Below, piece by piece: positions 1-5,566 of a stretch of DNA of 7,733 nucleotides. Position numbers and translations under genes: made by a program. Source of the stretch: Rickettsiales bacterium (GTDB lineage Bacteria > Pseudomonadota > Alphaproteobacteria > Rickettsiales > Rickettsiaceae); assembly GCA_947508155.1 (NCBI GenBank), contig CANNRM010000022.1:1-7733 (forward strand), read 5' to 3'. Within the stretch, counting starts at the first letter, position 1. Each line of letters starts with the position of its first letter. Below the pieces are notes generated by a model that made no database searches, was not told where the DNA came from, and saw only the letters and a list, made by a program, of their open reading frames with translations.

Positions 1-28
1 AATATTATGATGACAGAAAATGATAATA

Positions 29-53
29 AGTTATTTCCATTTTGGAAATAACT
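29..53. repeat. Perfect 10-bp stem hairpin in leader
   Basis: AGTTATTTCC at 29-38 and GGAAATAACT at 44-53 are exact reverse complements separated by a 5-nt loop. It is the first of three palindromes upstream of the carbonic anhydrase gene. No T-run follows, so it is not a standard intrinsic terminator. It could be a protein-binding site or the 3' end structure of an upstream transcript. Confidence 0.7.
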
Positions 54-54
54 A

Positions 55-97
55 CAATATTTGAACTATCGAGTATTCCTAGATAGTTCAAATATTG
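55..97. repeat. Perfect 16-bp inverted repeat in leader
   Basis: CAATATTTGAACTATC at 55-70 is the exact reverse complement of 82-97, with an 11-nt spacer. It starts 2 nt after the 29-53 hairpin and ends 68 nt before the carbonic anhydrase start. No T-run follows. A perfect AT-rich arm of this length fits an operator, an mRNA leader hairpin or a remnant palindromic element. It does not share the CGTCATCCC ends of the repeat family found later in the window. Confidence 0.8.
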
Positions 98-122
98 CGT
101 ACAACAAAACAAAATACAGTTA

Positions 123-137
123 TCCGGAATTTCCGGA
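123..137. promoter_or_regulatory. Short palindrome near the carbonic anhydrase RBS
   Basis: TCCGGAA, one T, then TTCCGGA form a near-perfect palindrome. The same stretch can also be read as a 9-nt-period direct repeat of CCGGAAT. It lies 15 nt before the Shine-Dalgarno sequence, a plausible place for a repressor or RNA-level control. No regulator can be named. Confidence 0.35.
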
Positions 138-151
138 ATACTCAAATAAAA

Positions 152-158
152 AAGGAGA
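152..158 (+). promoter_or_regulatory. Ribosome binding site of carbonic anhydrase
   Basis: AAGGAGA lies 7 nt before the ATG at 166. This strong Shine-Dalgarno sequence fixes the start. The longer open frame reaches back to a TTG at 61, inside a palindrome, and its extra N-terminus has no family resemblance. Confidence 0.85.
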
Positions 159-165
159 CAATATC

Positions 166-783
166 ATGAAACAAAGCCTTTCCAAAATCCTGCGTGGTTA
201 TGAATCATTTCGTGAAAAATATGCTCATGGAGATAAATCTATCATGCAATCCCTGTCCCTAAATGGACAAAAACCAGAAATAATGGTGGTTGCCTGCTGT
301 GATTCCCGCGTGGACCCTGCACTAATATTACAATGCGACCCAGGTGATTTATTCGTTGTACGAAATGTTGCAAATATAGTACCTCCTTATGAAAAAGATG
401 AAAAACATCACGGAACTAGCGCAGCGCTTGAATTTGCCACATGTTTCCTAAATGTGAAACATCTTATTCTGCTAGGGCACAGCCAATGTAGTGGAATTCA
501 GGCATTACTTGATAATGCAAATTTAGCTCAGAATGACTTTATTACGAACTGGGTTTCGGTGATAAAAACTCATGATTCTCATAAACATAATGTGAATGAT
601 TGTGCAAAAGTTGCTTTGCAAGAATCATATAAAAACTGCATGACTTTCCCCTGGATTAAAGATAAAGTTACAGGTGGAGAGTTAGTTGTTCATTTATGGT
701 TTTTTGATATTAAATCAGGACAGATTTTTAGCTATGATGAGGCAGCGAAAGATTACATAAAACTTGAACACCAAACAATATAA
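166..783 (+). CDS. Beta-class carbonic anhydrase
   Basis: A 205-residue zinc enzyme, normally cytoplasmic, that interconverts CO2 and bicarbonate. The beta-class active site is visible: CxDxR as Cys44-Cys45-Asp46-Ser47-Arg48, and HxxC as His105-Ser-Gln-Cys108. The expected zinc ligands are therefore Cys44, His105 and Cys108, with Asp46-Arg48 as the catalytic dyad. Other family signatures are GDLFVVRNVAN (60-70), the GTSAALEFA helix (83-91) and LILLGHSQCSG (100-110). Length is typical of bacterial beta enzymes. The ATG at 166 is chosen for its strong RBS; the upstream TTG at 61 is rejected. The gene follows a leader with three palindromes, which suggests regulated expression. Its stop codon lies 14 nt before the start of the next gene, so the two are probably cotranscribed. 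The family call is very secure. In vivo role (pH, or bicarbonate for carboxylases) is inference. Confidence 0.96.
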   Translation: MKQSLSKILRGYESFREKYAHGDKSIMQSLSLNGQKPEIMVVACCDSRVDPALILQCDPGDLFVVRNVANIVPPYEKDEKHHGTSAALEFATCFLNVKHLILLGHSQCSGIQALLDNANLAQNDFITNWVSVIKTHDSHKHNVNDCAKVALQESYKNCMTFPWIKDKVTGGELVVHLWFFDIKSGQIFSYDEAAKDYIKLEHQTI

Positions 784-787
784 CAAT

Positions 788-791
788 GGAG
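788..791 (+). promoter_or_regulatory. RBS selecting the 798 start
   Basis: GGAG lies 6 nt before the ATG at 798, whereas the in-frame ATG at 786 has no comparable site. Starting at 798 also gives a clean signal peptide. Confidence 0.6.
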
Positions 792-797
792 CATAAT

Positions 798-1427
798 ATG
801 ATTTCAAAATTTTTAACTGTAGCAACTGCTGTCGTTGCATTATCACAAAATGTTTATGCTAATTCTATTTCGGGTGATGTAAATTTAATAAATTCTAAAC
901 TAGAAACCATCACCGTCAAGGGCAATCAGTCATTCAAGAATTCTCAATTTAAATCACTGACAGCCTATGGCACTCTTAATTTTGATAATATAATTATAGA
1001 TGAAACGCTTAAGGTTGATGGCGCCGCGAATGGTAAAATTCTTGCATGTAAAGCATTTCATGTAAATGGTGCATTAAATGTACAAAATCTGAAATCATCC
1101 GAAGCTATTGTCAAAGGGGCGTTCAATGGAGAAGATGTTGTAATCACTGGCAAGACTATTATAGAAGGAGAACTTAACGCCAAGAATAGTAGCTTTCAAG
1201 ATATTGAAATTAAATCCACTAAAAGCAGCTTAGATGACTCTACGGCTCATAATATTCTAGTTAATCCTACAAAGAATAAACCGCAAAAGATTATACTAAA
1301 AGGGAACACTGTTATCTCTGGAGATATTGTTTTTGAAGCAGGAGATGGAGAAGTGCATGTTGGGGATAAGGTTAAGATAAAAGGGCATGTGAAAGGTGCT
1401 AAAGTAATTCATGATGGTTGTGCGTGA
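798..1427 (+). CDS. Secreted beta-solenoid-like protein, bactofilin-like repeats, function unknown
   Basis: A 209-residue protein with a convincing Sec signal peptide: Lys4, then a hydrophobic stretch of about residues 5-15, then a likely cleavage after VYA at residue 21. The mature part is rich in short alternating beta motifs with recurring V-x-G, N-x-x and I-x-G turns at roughly 18-22 residue intervals, as expected of a right-handed beta-solenoid. The C-terminal 45 residues (GNTVISGDIVFEAGDGEVHV, then VKIKGHVKGA) resemble bactofilin or polymer-forming repeats. Classical bactofilins are cytoplasmic, so the signal peptide argues for an envelope or extracellular relative rather than a true bactofilin. 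It starts 14 nt after the carbonic anhydrase stop and is probably translationally coupled to it. No catalytic motif is visible. Pectin-lyase-like or adhesin-like beta-helices are alternatives. Confidence 0.75.
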   Translation: MISKFLTVATAVVALSQNVYANSISGDVNLINSKLETITVKGNQSFKNSQFKSLTAYGTLNFDNIIIDETLKVDGAANGKILACKAFHVNGALNVQNLKSSEAIVKGAFNGEDVVITGKTIIEGELNAKNSSFQDIEIKSTKSSLDDSTAHNILVNPTKNKPQKIILKGNTVISGDIVFEAGDGEVHVGDKVKIKGHVKGAKVIHDGCA

Positions 1428-1436
1428 GTTTTAGTT

Positions 1437-1937
1437 ATGAATAATATCTCTATAAAAACCATAGCAGAATTCATCCTCACCAACTACAAAAGCATAAACC
1501 TCATCGACACATGGGGTGAAAAGAGCTTCTTCTATAACCCCAATAATATACTAAAACGCGGTGTTTATTTTTGCACAATCAAAGAAAAAGATGGAGCTAA
1601 TGATAGAGCATCACATATTGATAGAGATGGTGTTTATAGGTTCAATTTTGGCATTTCAAAACAGACATTTATTAGTTTATTTGAGACAATTCCTAAACGC
1701 CCAGCTAAGGGTGGGCACATAGAAGGCCCATACGATTTCACGCAGCTTGACACACTCACTCCACATCCTGTTTATGGCTGGATGAGTTGGGTTTCTATCT
1801 TAAATCCTACGGAAAATTCTTGGGAGCAGATACATAAACTGCTTGATGAAAGCTATGGTCTCGCTTATAACAAATATAATAATCGTCATCCCGGACTTGA
1901 TCCGGGATCCAGTTCTTTAAACAAAATAAATTCATGA
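1437..1937 (+). CDS. DUF6194-like protein with repeat-derived C-terminus
   Basis: A 166-residue protein that I recognise as resembling the DUF6194 family, whose function is unknown. Characteristic segments are DTWGEKSFFYNP (24-35), RGVYFCTIKEKDGANDRASH (41-60), the GVYRFNFGISKQTF region, RPAKGGH, and FTQLDTLTPHPVYGWMSW followed by ILNP. There is no signal peptide or membrane segment, so it is probably cytosolic. The gene starts 9 nt after the preceding stop with only a weak Shine-Dalgarno sequence, suggesting expression from the upstream operon. The native homology appears to end near residue 149. Residues 150-166, beginning RHPGLDPGSS, and the stop codon come from the left arm of the palindromic element at 1884-2020. 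The original C-terminus may have been replaced or simply extended. Confidence 0.85.
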   Translation: MNNISIKTIAEFILTNYKSINLIDTWGEKSFFYNPNNILKRGVYFCTIKEKDGANDRASHIDRDGVYRFNFGISKQTFISLFETIPKRPAKGGHIEGPYDFTQLDTLTPHPVYGWMSWVSILNPTENSWEQIHKLLDESYGLAYNKYNNRHPGLDPGSSSLNKINS

Positions 1938-2020
1938 AGTGGCCATTTATTATTAAACTGACGCTTACGCGAAGTTTGTTCATGAAAGAACTGGATCCCG
2001 TGTCGTTACACGGGATGACG
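1884..2020. repeat. Composite palindromic element, copy 1
   Basis: A 137-bp inverted repeat. The left arm (1884-1918) and right arm (1985-2020) match as inverted copies at the outer CGTCATCCCG and the inner CGGGATCCAGTTCTTT. They differ in the middle, where each folds on itself: CCCGGA with loop cttga and TCCGGG on the left (1890-1906), CCCGTGT with loop cgtt and ACACGGG on the right (1997-2014). The 66-bp interior contains a weak AATAAAT/ATTTATT inverted repeat. The left arm supplies the last 17 codons and stop of the DUF6194-like gene. The right arm ends 23 bp before the csaA-like start. Confidence 0.9.
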
Positions 2021-2043
2021 AACAAACCAAACAAAACGCCAAC

Positions 2044-2379
2044 ATGACAATAACATGGGATGAATTCGAACGCGTTAACCTACGTTCCGGCACAATCATA
2101 AAAGTTGAGGAATTTCCTCGTGCGAAGAAACCTGCCTATAAAGTATGGGCGGATTTCGGATCAGATATAGGAGTACTCCAAACATCAGCGCAAGTAACTG
2201 CTCATTATACTCCAGAGTCTTTAATTGGCCGCTCTATTGTAGGATGTGTTAATCTAGGCGAGAAGAATATTGCCGGGTTTTTATCGCAGTTTTTACTCGT
2301 TGGATTTGCCGATCAAAATGGAGATATTTGTTTGATAACAGCGGATCCTAAAGTGCCTAATGGGCAGAAATTGTGCTAA
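2044..2379 (+). CDS. csaA: CsaA-like tRNA-binding-domain protein
   Basis: A 111-residue single-domain protein matching the CsaA / EMAP-II-like tRNA-binding OB fold over its whole length; B. subtilis CsaA is also about 110 residues. Conserved segments are FERVNLRSGTIIKVEEFP (8-25), AYKVWADFGSDIGVLQTSAQ (about 31-50), YTPESLIG, VNLGEKNIAGFLSQFLLVGF and the C-terminal VPNGQKL. The family was described as having export-related chaperone activity and binds tRNA-like ligands as a dimer. Which role holds here cannot be told from sequence. The start follows the right arm of repeat copy 1 by 23 bp and has no Shine-Dalgarno sequence, only an A/C-rich leader. No signal peptide; cytosolic. Confidence 0.92.
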   Translation: MTITWDEFERVNLRSGTIIKVEEFPRAKKPAYKVWADFGSDIGVLQTSAQVTAHYTPESLIGRSIVGCVNLGEKNIAGFLSQFLLVGFADQNGDICLITADPKVPNGQKLC

Positions 2380-2384
2380 GAGAT

Positions 2385-2523
2385 CGTCACCCCGGAATTT
2401 TTCGCAGAAAAATATCCGGGGCCCAGTTATAAAAAGCATTAGTTTTTGACATAAATTATGTCAAAAATAGTAGATTAAGTACTAGATCCCTGATATTTTG
2501 CTACGAAAAATTCTGGGATGACA
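2385..2523. repeat. Composite palindromic element, copy 2
   Basis: A 139-bp inverted repeat starting 5 nt after the csaA-like stop. The left arm begins CGTCACCCCGGAATTTTTCG. The right arm, read on the minus strand, begins TGTCATCCCAGAATTTTTCG. The left arm folds into a 13-bp hairpin with one bulge (2390-2421, loop CGCAG); the right arm folds similarly with loop CTACG. A central palindrome lies at 2443-2467. The right arm is more diverged than in copies 1 and 4, so this copy looks older. Confidence 0.88.
2443..2467. repeat. Central 25-bp palindrome in copy 2
   Basis: TTTTTGACATAA and TTATGTCAAAAA are exact reverse complements flanking a single A. As RNA the innermost bases would form the loop. 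Copy 4 has an analogous but unrelated central hairpin. Confidence 0.85.
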
Positions 2524-2554
2524 AACCATACAACAAAACCCTTCGCTTCTTCCA

Positions 2555-2582
2555 GCCTACGCCAAGGCTTCGGCGGACAGGC
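2555..2582. repeat. GC-rich short hairpin upstream of flavodoxin gene
   Basis: GCCT (2555-2558) pairs with AGGC (2579-2582), and CGCC (2560-2563) with GGCG (2572-2575), around an aaggcttc loop. Its GC content contrasts sharply with the surroundings, suggesting a second small repeat family. It ends 22 bp before the flavodoxin-like start. Confidence 0.5.
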
Positions 2583-2604
2583 GCAATAACACTTGAGAAA
2601 AAAT

Positions 2605-3129
2605 ATGACAAATCCAATTATCATTTTCGGCAGTTCCCGAAGTTTCGGCGAAACCAGAAAAGCTGTAGAGACAATTATCGACAATAACCACGTCCCACTA
2701 GTTGATCTATTAACCCTCAATATTGGAATATATGATTATGAGCATAGCAATAGAAATGATGATTTTATTCCCTTGATGGAACGTGTTATCGAACATGATC
2801 TTATAATTCTTGCAACACCGGTCTATTGGTACAGCGTAAGTACGCATATGAAAATTTTTATAGATCGTATTACTGATTTGCTAGAAATCCGCAAAGATTT
2901 AGGGCGTAAATTACATGGCAAAAAGCTTTTTGTAATAGCGAATTCAGGAGGCAAATTACCAGCAGATTTTGAAGATCCTATAAAATTATTTTGCGAATAT
3001 ATGGATATGCAATATGCAGGCTGTTCTTATACATATAGAGGAGAAGTGAGTGAGGCTGAGATTGAGAAGACTAGAAAAGTTATATTTGCCTCTAACATCC
3101 ATACTATTTCGCACTTAAATGGGAATTAG
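2605..3129 (+). CDS. Flavodoxin-fold NAD(P)H-dependent FMN reductase-like protein
   Basis: A 174-residue flavodoxin-like oxidoreductase, probably FMN-dependent and cytosolic. The N-terminal beta strand PIIIFGSSRSFGET (about 4-17) is the FMN phosphate-binding loop of NAD(P)H-dependent reductases. The segment LIILATPVYWYSVSTHMKIFIDRITDLL is the highly typical TPVYWYS-x-x-x-x-MK-x-FIDR core of this family. KLFVIANSGG supplies the next strand. It could act on quinones, FMN, azo or nitro compounds; specificity cannot be read from sequence. The ATG at 2605 is preferred over a TTG at 2593 because family homology begins at residue 2 of the shorter form. The ribosome site is weak (GAGA). It converges with the methyltransferase gene across only 13 bp, with no clear terminator between them. 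Confidence 0.9.
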   Translation: MTNPIIIFGSSRSFGETRKAVETIIDNNHVPLVDLLTLNIGIYDYEHSNRNDDFIPLMERVIEHDLIILATPVYWYSVSTHMKIFIDRITDLLEIRKDLGRKLHGKKLFVIANSGGKLPADFEDPIKLFCEYMDMQYAGCSYTYRGEVSEAEIEKTRKVIFASNIHTISHLNGN

Positions 3130-3142
3130 TATGGATAAAATA

Positions 3143-3976
3143 TCAAATCCCGTATGTAGCCACAATATGCGACTGCTCAGCAGTTATTATACAACTATCC
3201 GATCTCGGATCATTTAAAAAATTATTCACATCTATCTTAAGCTCCACAAATTCCTCTTCTGTAATGAGGTTTGAGCTTATAAATTTATCGCGTAACTCAT
3301 CTAGACGGATAGATAATAATTTTTTGATATCCTGCGTAGTATTATAATTTTTTGTATAATGCTGCACTTCAGAAAAAATATTGAGCTTTTCACAAATTGT
3401 TGGCAATTTTCTACCTAGATTATAATCAAACCCATTTAGCTCCCCATATTCAATAATTAAATTATGATATTTGTTGATAGAAGGATCAGTATTATTCTCT
3501 ATAACGGAATTCATAGATGCTTCATGCAAAGAGAGTTTTCCACCTGATTTTAAAAGTGACGCCATGCTCTTTATTACATGCGCAGGATCCAGAACATGCA
3601 TTAACACCAATCTTGAATAGACTATATCAGCTTTTTTATATTGGCCATTATCAATATTATCGATGTCACCCACTATAAATTGGACATTCTTGTGTCCAGC
3701 TAGCTCTATTCGATCCTTAGTTACCTGCACCTGGTCTGCACTGATATCTATTGCATATACTAGTCCTTCTGGGCCAACTGATTCCGCTAAATACTCCGTC
3801 ATAGCTCCACTTCCACAGCCAACATCCCAAACAACCATATTTTTAACCAAACCCGCTTCTTTTAACTGAGCAAAAGATTCTTGTTTAAGCATTTCATTCT
3901 GCAAATTTAAATGATTTGCTCCATGTTTTCCTGTGCCCAAGATATATGTAGAATTTGCATTATGTTCTTTTGTCAT
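3143..3976 (-). CDS. Class I SAM-dependent methyltransferase
   Basis: A 277-residue Rossmann-fold methyltransferase. Motif I is VVWDVGCGSGAMTEYLA (48-64). The SAM-ribose-binding acidic residue is probably Asp77 in VYAIDIS. Motif II/III is FIVGDIDNI (100-108), and post-motif ADIVYSRLVLMHVLDP starts at 116. SGGKLSLHEAS is the motif IV-V strand. The layout fits the broad methyltransferase 25/31 and UbiE-like group. The substrate is unknown: small molecule, quinone, lipid and protein are all possible. The C-terminal half (about 165-277) is helical and probably forms the substrate lid. The start has AAGG 9 nt upstream. The gene is last in the minus-strand cluster after bolA and the ankyrin gene, 33 bp from the latter, so cotranscription is likely. 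Confidence 0.9.
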   Translation of the reverse strand: MTKEHNANSTYILGTGKHGANHLNLQNEMLKQESFAQLKEAGLVKNMVVWDVGCGSGAMTEYLAESVGPEGLVYAIDISADQVQVTKDRIELAGHKNVQFIVGDIDNIDNGQYKKADIVYSRLVLMHVLDPAHVIKSMASLLKSGGKLSLHEASMNSVIENNTDPSINKYHNLIIEYGELNGFDYNLGRKLPTICEKLNIFSEVQHYTKNYNTTQDIKKLLSIRLDELRDKFISSNLITEEEFVELKIDVNNFLNDPRSDSCIITAEQSHIVATYGI

Positions 3977-4009
3977 AAAATAATACCTTGTGAGTGATAT
4001 AAAATTGTA

Positions 4010-4549
4010 TCATGTAGAATCTTCTGCTGTCAATACACCAAGTAGCATATCGATATTACAATCTTGGATATCAAAAATTCCTTTCATTGCTTCATGAAAA
4101 CATTTAATAGAATCTACACTATGCCGCGGATTCATTATATTGCAAAAAGATTTTACAGTACGGTAATACAATTCACATTTTCTGCTTATTGCCCAACCCT
4201 CGCTCATGCTTAATGCTTCATAGCATTCTGCGCCTTTGTCCAACATTACAGCCCAGGCAATAACATTATATCCTTCGACATTTAAAGCCAATGGATTTGC
4301 TCCACTATTGAGCAATATTTGCATCATCTCTACATGCCCATTCCTGGCTACTCTATGAAGAGGCGTATCACCTGAAGCATCATTTGCTCTATTGATTATC
4401 TGCGATATAACATCTGGTTTTTCGTGGATGAATTTACACAAATGCTCCAGATAGCCCAACTCACATATCGCATGTAACTTGTATATTTGATGCTCAATGC
4501 TCTCTAAATATTGATACGGATGAAATTTCATGTTTAACTTTGGAGGCAT
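4010..4549 (-). CDS. Ankyrin-repeat protein
   Basis: A 179-residue protein with a short ankyrin array. A degenerate repeat lies at about residues 24-46 (LHAICELGYLEHLCKFIHEK). A canonical one is at about 59-90 (SGDTPLHRVARNGHVEMMQI, then LLNSGANPLAL). A third, partial one starts at GYNVIAWAVMLDKGAE. The remaining 70 residues are helical, Cys-containing and without a recognised domain. No signal peptide or membrane segment is seen. Ankyrin repeats mediate protein-protein contacts; in intracellular bacteria such proteins are sometimes injected into hosts, but nothing here proves export. The ATG is only 2 nt after the bolA stop, with AAGG directly against it, so translation probably depends on coupling. 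An alternative start is Met7 (4531). Confidence 0.88.
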   Translation of the reverse strand: MPPKLNMKFHPYQYLESIEHQIYKLHAICELGYLEHLCKFIHEKPDVISQIINRANDASGDTPLHRVARNGHVEMMQILLNSGANPLALNVEGYNVIAWAVMLDKGAECYEALSMSEGWAISRKCELYYRTVKSFCNIMNPRHSVDSIKCFHEAMKGIFDIQDCNIDMLLGVLTAEDST

Positions 4550-4551
4550 CC

Positions 4552-4779
4552 TTATGCACTCGTTTTAATGGTAATAGCATGCAACCTTGAAACCAAAACA
4601 TCAGCAAGTGCTTCCTTTACCATCCTATGTTGTTTAATCAATGGTAACCCAACAAATGCCTTGTCTTTAATGGATAGACTATAATGATCCTCATCGCCAG
4701 CAAGGTCGATAATTTCTATACTAGCTTCTGGGAAGGATTTAAGTATAATAGATTCAAGCTCGATTTTACTAATAGCCAT
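4552..4779 (-). CDS. BolA family protein, IbaG/YrbA-like
   Basis: A 75-residue BolA-fold protein. The family pattern is clear: an N-terminal helix, then IEIIDLAGDEDHYSLSI (21-37) with His32 in the variable metal loop, FVGLPLIKQHRMV (42-54) containing the invariant His51, and the C-terminal strand LHAITIKT (66-73). The short length and GDEDHY loop fit the IbaG/YrbA-like class typical of alphaproteobacteria rather than the longer E. coli BolA. Members bind [2Fe-2S] clusters with monothiol glutaredoxins and assist Fe-S trafficking. No glutaredoxin gene lies in this window. AAGG sits 7 nt upstream of the start. It is first in the minus-strand cluster, diverging from nadD across only 21 bp, so promoters must overlap or lie inside the neighbouring genes. 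Confidence 0.93.
   Translation of the reverse strand: MAISKIELESIILKSFPEASIEIIDLAGDEDHYSLSIKDKAFVGLPLIKQHRMVKEALADVLVSRLHAITIKTSA
4744..4749 (+). promoter_or_regulatory. Possible -10 box for nadD inside bolA
   Basis: A perfect TATAAT occurs on the plus strand within the 5' end of bolA, 51 bp before the nadD ATG. The bolA-nadD gap is too short for a full promoter, so one inside bolA is expected. No good -35 hexamer is visible 16-18 bp upstream, so in AT-rich DNA this is weak evidence. Confidence 0.3.
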
Positions 4780-4800
4780 AAAAATACCTTATAAATTCAC

Positions 4801-5388
4801 ATGCAAAATACTCCAAAAATATATAATTTACAAGCATTTGCTGCGCTTCCATTAGCAGGCAAAAAAGTTGGTGTTTTAGGTGGGTCATTTAACCCTCCTC
4901 ATGCAGGTCATTTGGCTATATGCAAAAAAGCTTTAGAGCTAGGCCTAGATTATGTTTTATGGCTTGTAGTACCACAAAATCCACTAAAACCTCCATATGA
5001 ATTGTCGCTGCAAAAACGTACGGAACTTGCAGCGGGACTTGCATCAATTGAACCTCATATCATTGTTTCTTGTTTAGAGGAAGAAACCAAAACAACAAAT
5101 ACATATGATAGTTTGAGTTATCTCACATCACATTTTCCTACAACTAATTTCATATGGATTATGGGTGTTGATTGTCTGAAGGAATTTCATTTATGGGAGA
5201 ATTATGATAAATTCCCGGAACTAGTTGATGTGATGATTTTCAACCGCAAAGGATATGAGCATTTATTGGCGGATTCTATTGCGGGAAAGATGCTGAAAGC
5301 TAAACCTTGTAAAAAATATGAATCTGGTGTAGTATTTGTGGAAGAAAAATTATCGGATTTGTCCTCTACGGAGATTAGGGGAAAATAA
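4801..5388 (+). CDS. nadD: Nicotinate-nucleotide adenylyltransferase
   Basis: A 195-residue cytosolic enzyme that adenylates nicotinate mononucleotide with ATP to deamido-NAD, the penultimate step of NAD synthesis. The nucleotidyltransferase signature GGSFNPPHAGHL (27-38) contains the HxGH motif His34-Ala-Gly-His37. Further hallmarks are WLVVPQNPLK, NTYDSL, WIMGVDCLKEFHLWENY and the C-terminal SSTEIR (188-193). The 20-residue extension before KKVGVLGG is common in alphaproteobacterial NadD. The protein ends two residues after SSTEIR, whereas many NadD proteins continue through a further helix. Repeat copy 3 begins 10 nt after the stop, so C-terminal shortening by insertion is possible, though some alphaproteobacterial forms also end early. 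There is no Shine-Dalgarno sequence; an in-frame TAA at 4789-4791 rules out an earlier start. Confidence 0.95.
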   Translation: MQNTPKIYNLQAFAALPLAGKKVGVLGGSFNPPHAGHLAICKKALELGLDYVLWLVVPQNPLKPPYELSLQKRTELAAGLASIEPHIIVSCLEEETKTTNTYDSLSYLTSHFPTTNFIWIMGVDCLKEFHLWENYDKFPELVDVMIFNRKGYEHLLADSIAGKMLKAKPCKKYESGVVFVEEKLSDLSSTEIRGK

Positions 5389-5398
5389 GATGAAAAAA

Positions 5399-5524
5399 CG
5401 TCATCCTCGAGTTTGCGTAGCAAATCTCGGGGATCTCATCGCACAAGAGTAATGCTCGATCAAGTTTTCTCTCCTAATGTCATGAGATCCCCGAGCTCCG
5501 CCTGCGGCAGCCTCGAGGATGACG
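5399..5524. repeat. Composite palindromic element, copy 3
   Basis: A 126-bp inverted repeat between nadD and rsfS. Both arms begin CGTCATCCTCGAG and end CTCGGGGATCTCAT when read inward. The middles differ and fold separately: the left arm makes a stem of TTTGC/GCAAA around loop gta (5408-5429), while the right arm (5482-5524) has a GC-rich CCGC/GCGG stem. This is a CTCGAG subtype of the same family as copies 1, 2 and 4. No strong central hairpin is seen. Confidence 0.88.
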
Positions 5525-5566
5525 ATACAACTTTTTCACAGAAATAAAAACAACAACAGGAACAAC

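Noticed and set aside
1..51. Possible 3' end of an upstream gene (frame open to a TAA at 49-51)
   Set aside because: Only 16 codons with no recognisable motif, and the stop falls inside the 29-53 hairpin. Chance open frames of this length are common.
55..97. Riboswitch in the carbonic anhydrase leader
   Set aside because: No known riboswitch core is recognisable. The simple perfect hairpins fit an operator or RNA stem equally well.
61..165. TTG-initiated N-terminal extension of carbonic anhydrase
   Set aside because: It begins inside the 16-bp palindrome, has no ribosome site, and the added residues do not resemble the family. The ATG at 166 has a strong AAGGAGA.
1807..2034. 75-residue minus-strand frame
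   Set aside because: It is the complement of the DUF6194 3' end and repeat copy 1; its sequence is a translation of the palindrome.
2390..2421. Intrinsic terminator after the csaA-like gene
   Set aside because: The hairpin is strong but is followed by gcccagttat rather than a T-run. It is better explained as the left arm of repeat copy 2.
2475..2720. 81-residue minus-strand frame
   Set aside because: It covers repeat copy 2 and the start of the flavodoxin-like gene, with no family resemblance or ribosome site.
3663..3869. 68-residue plus-strand frame
   Set aside because: Shadow of the methyltransferase gene, which has clear SAM-binding motifs.
5202..5423. 73-residue minus-strand frame
   Set aside because: Shadow of the nadD 3' end and the left arm of repeat copy 3.
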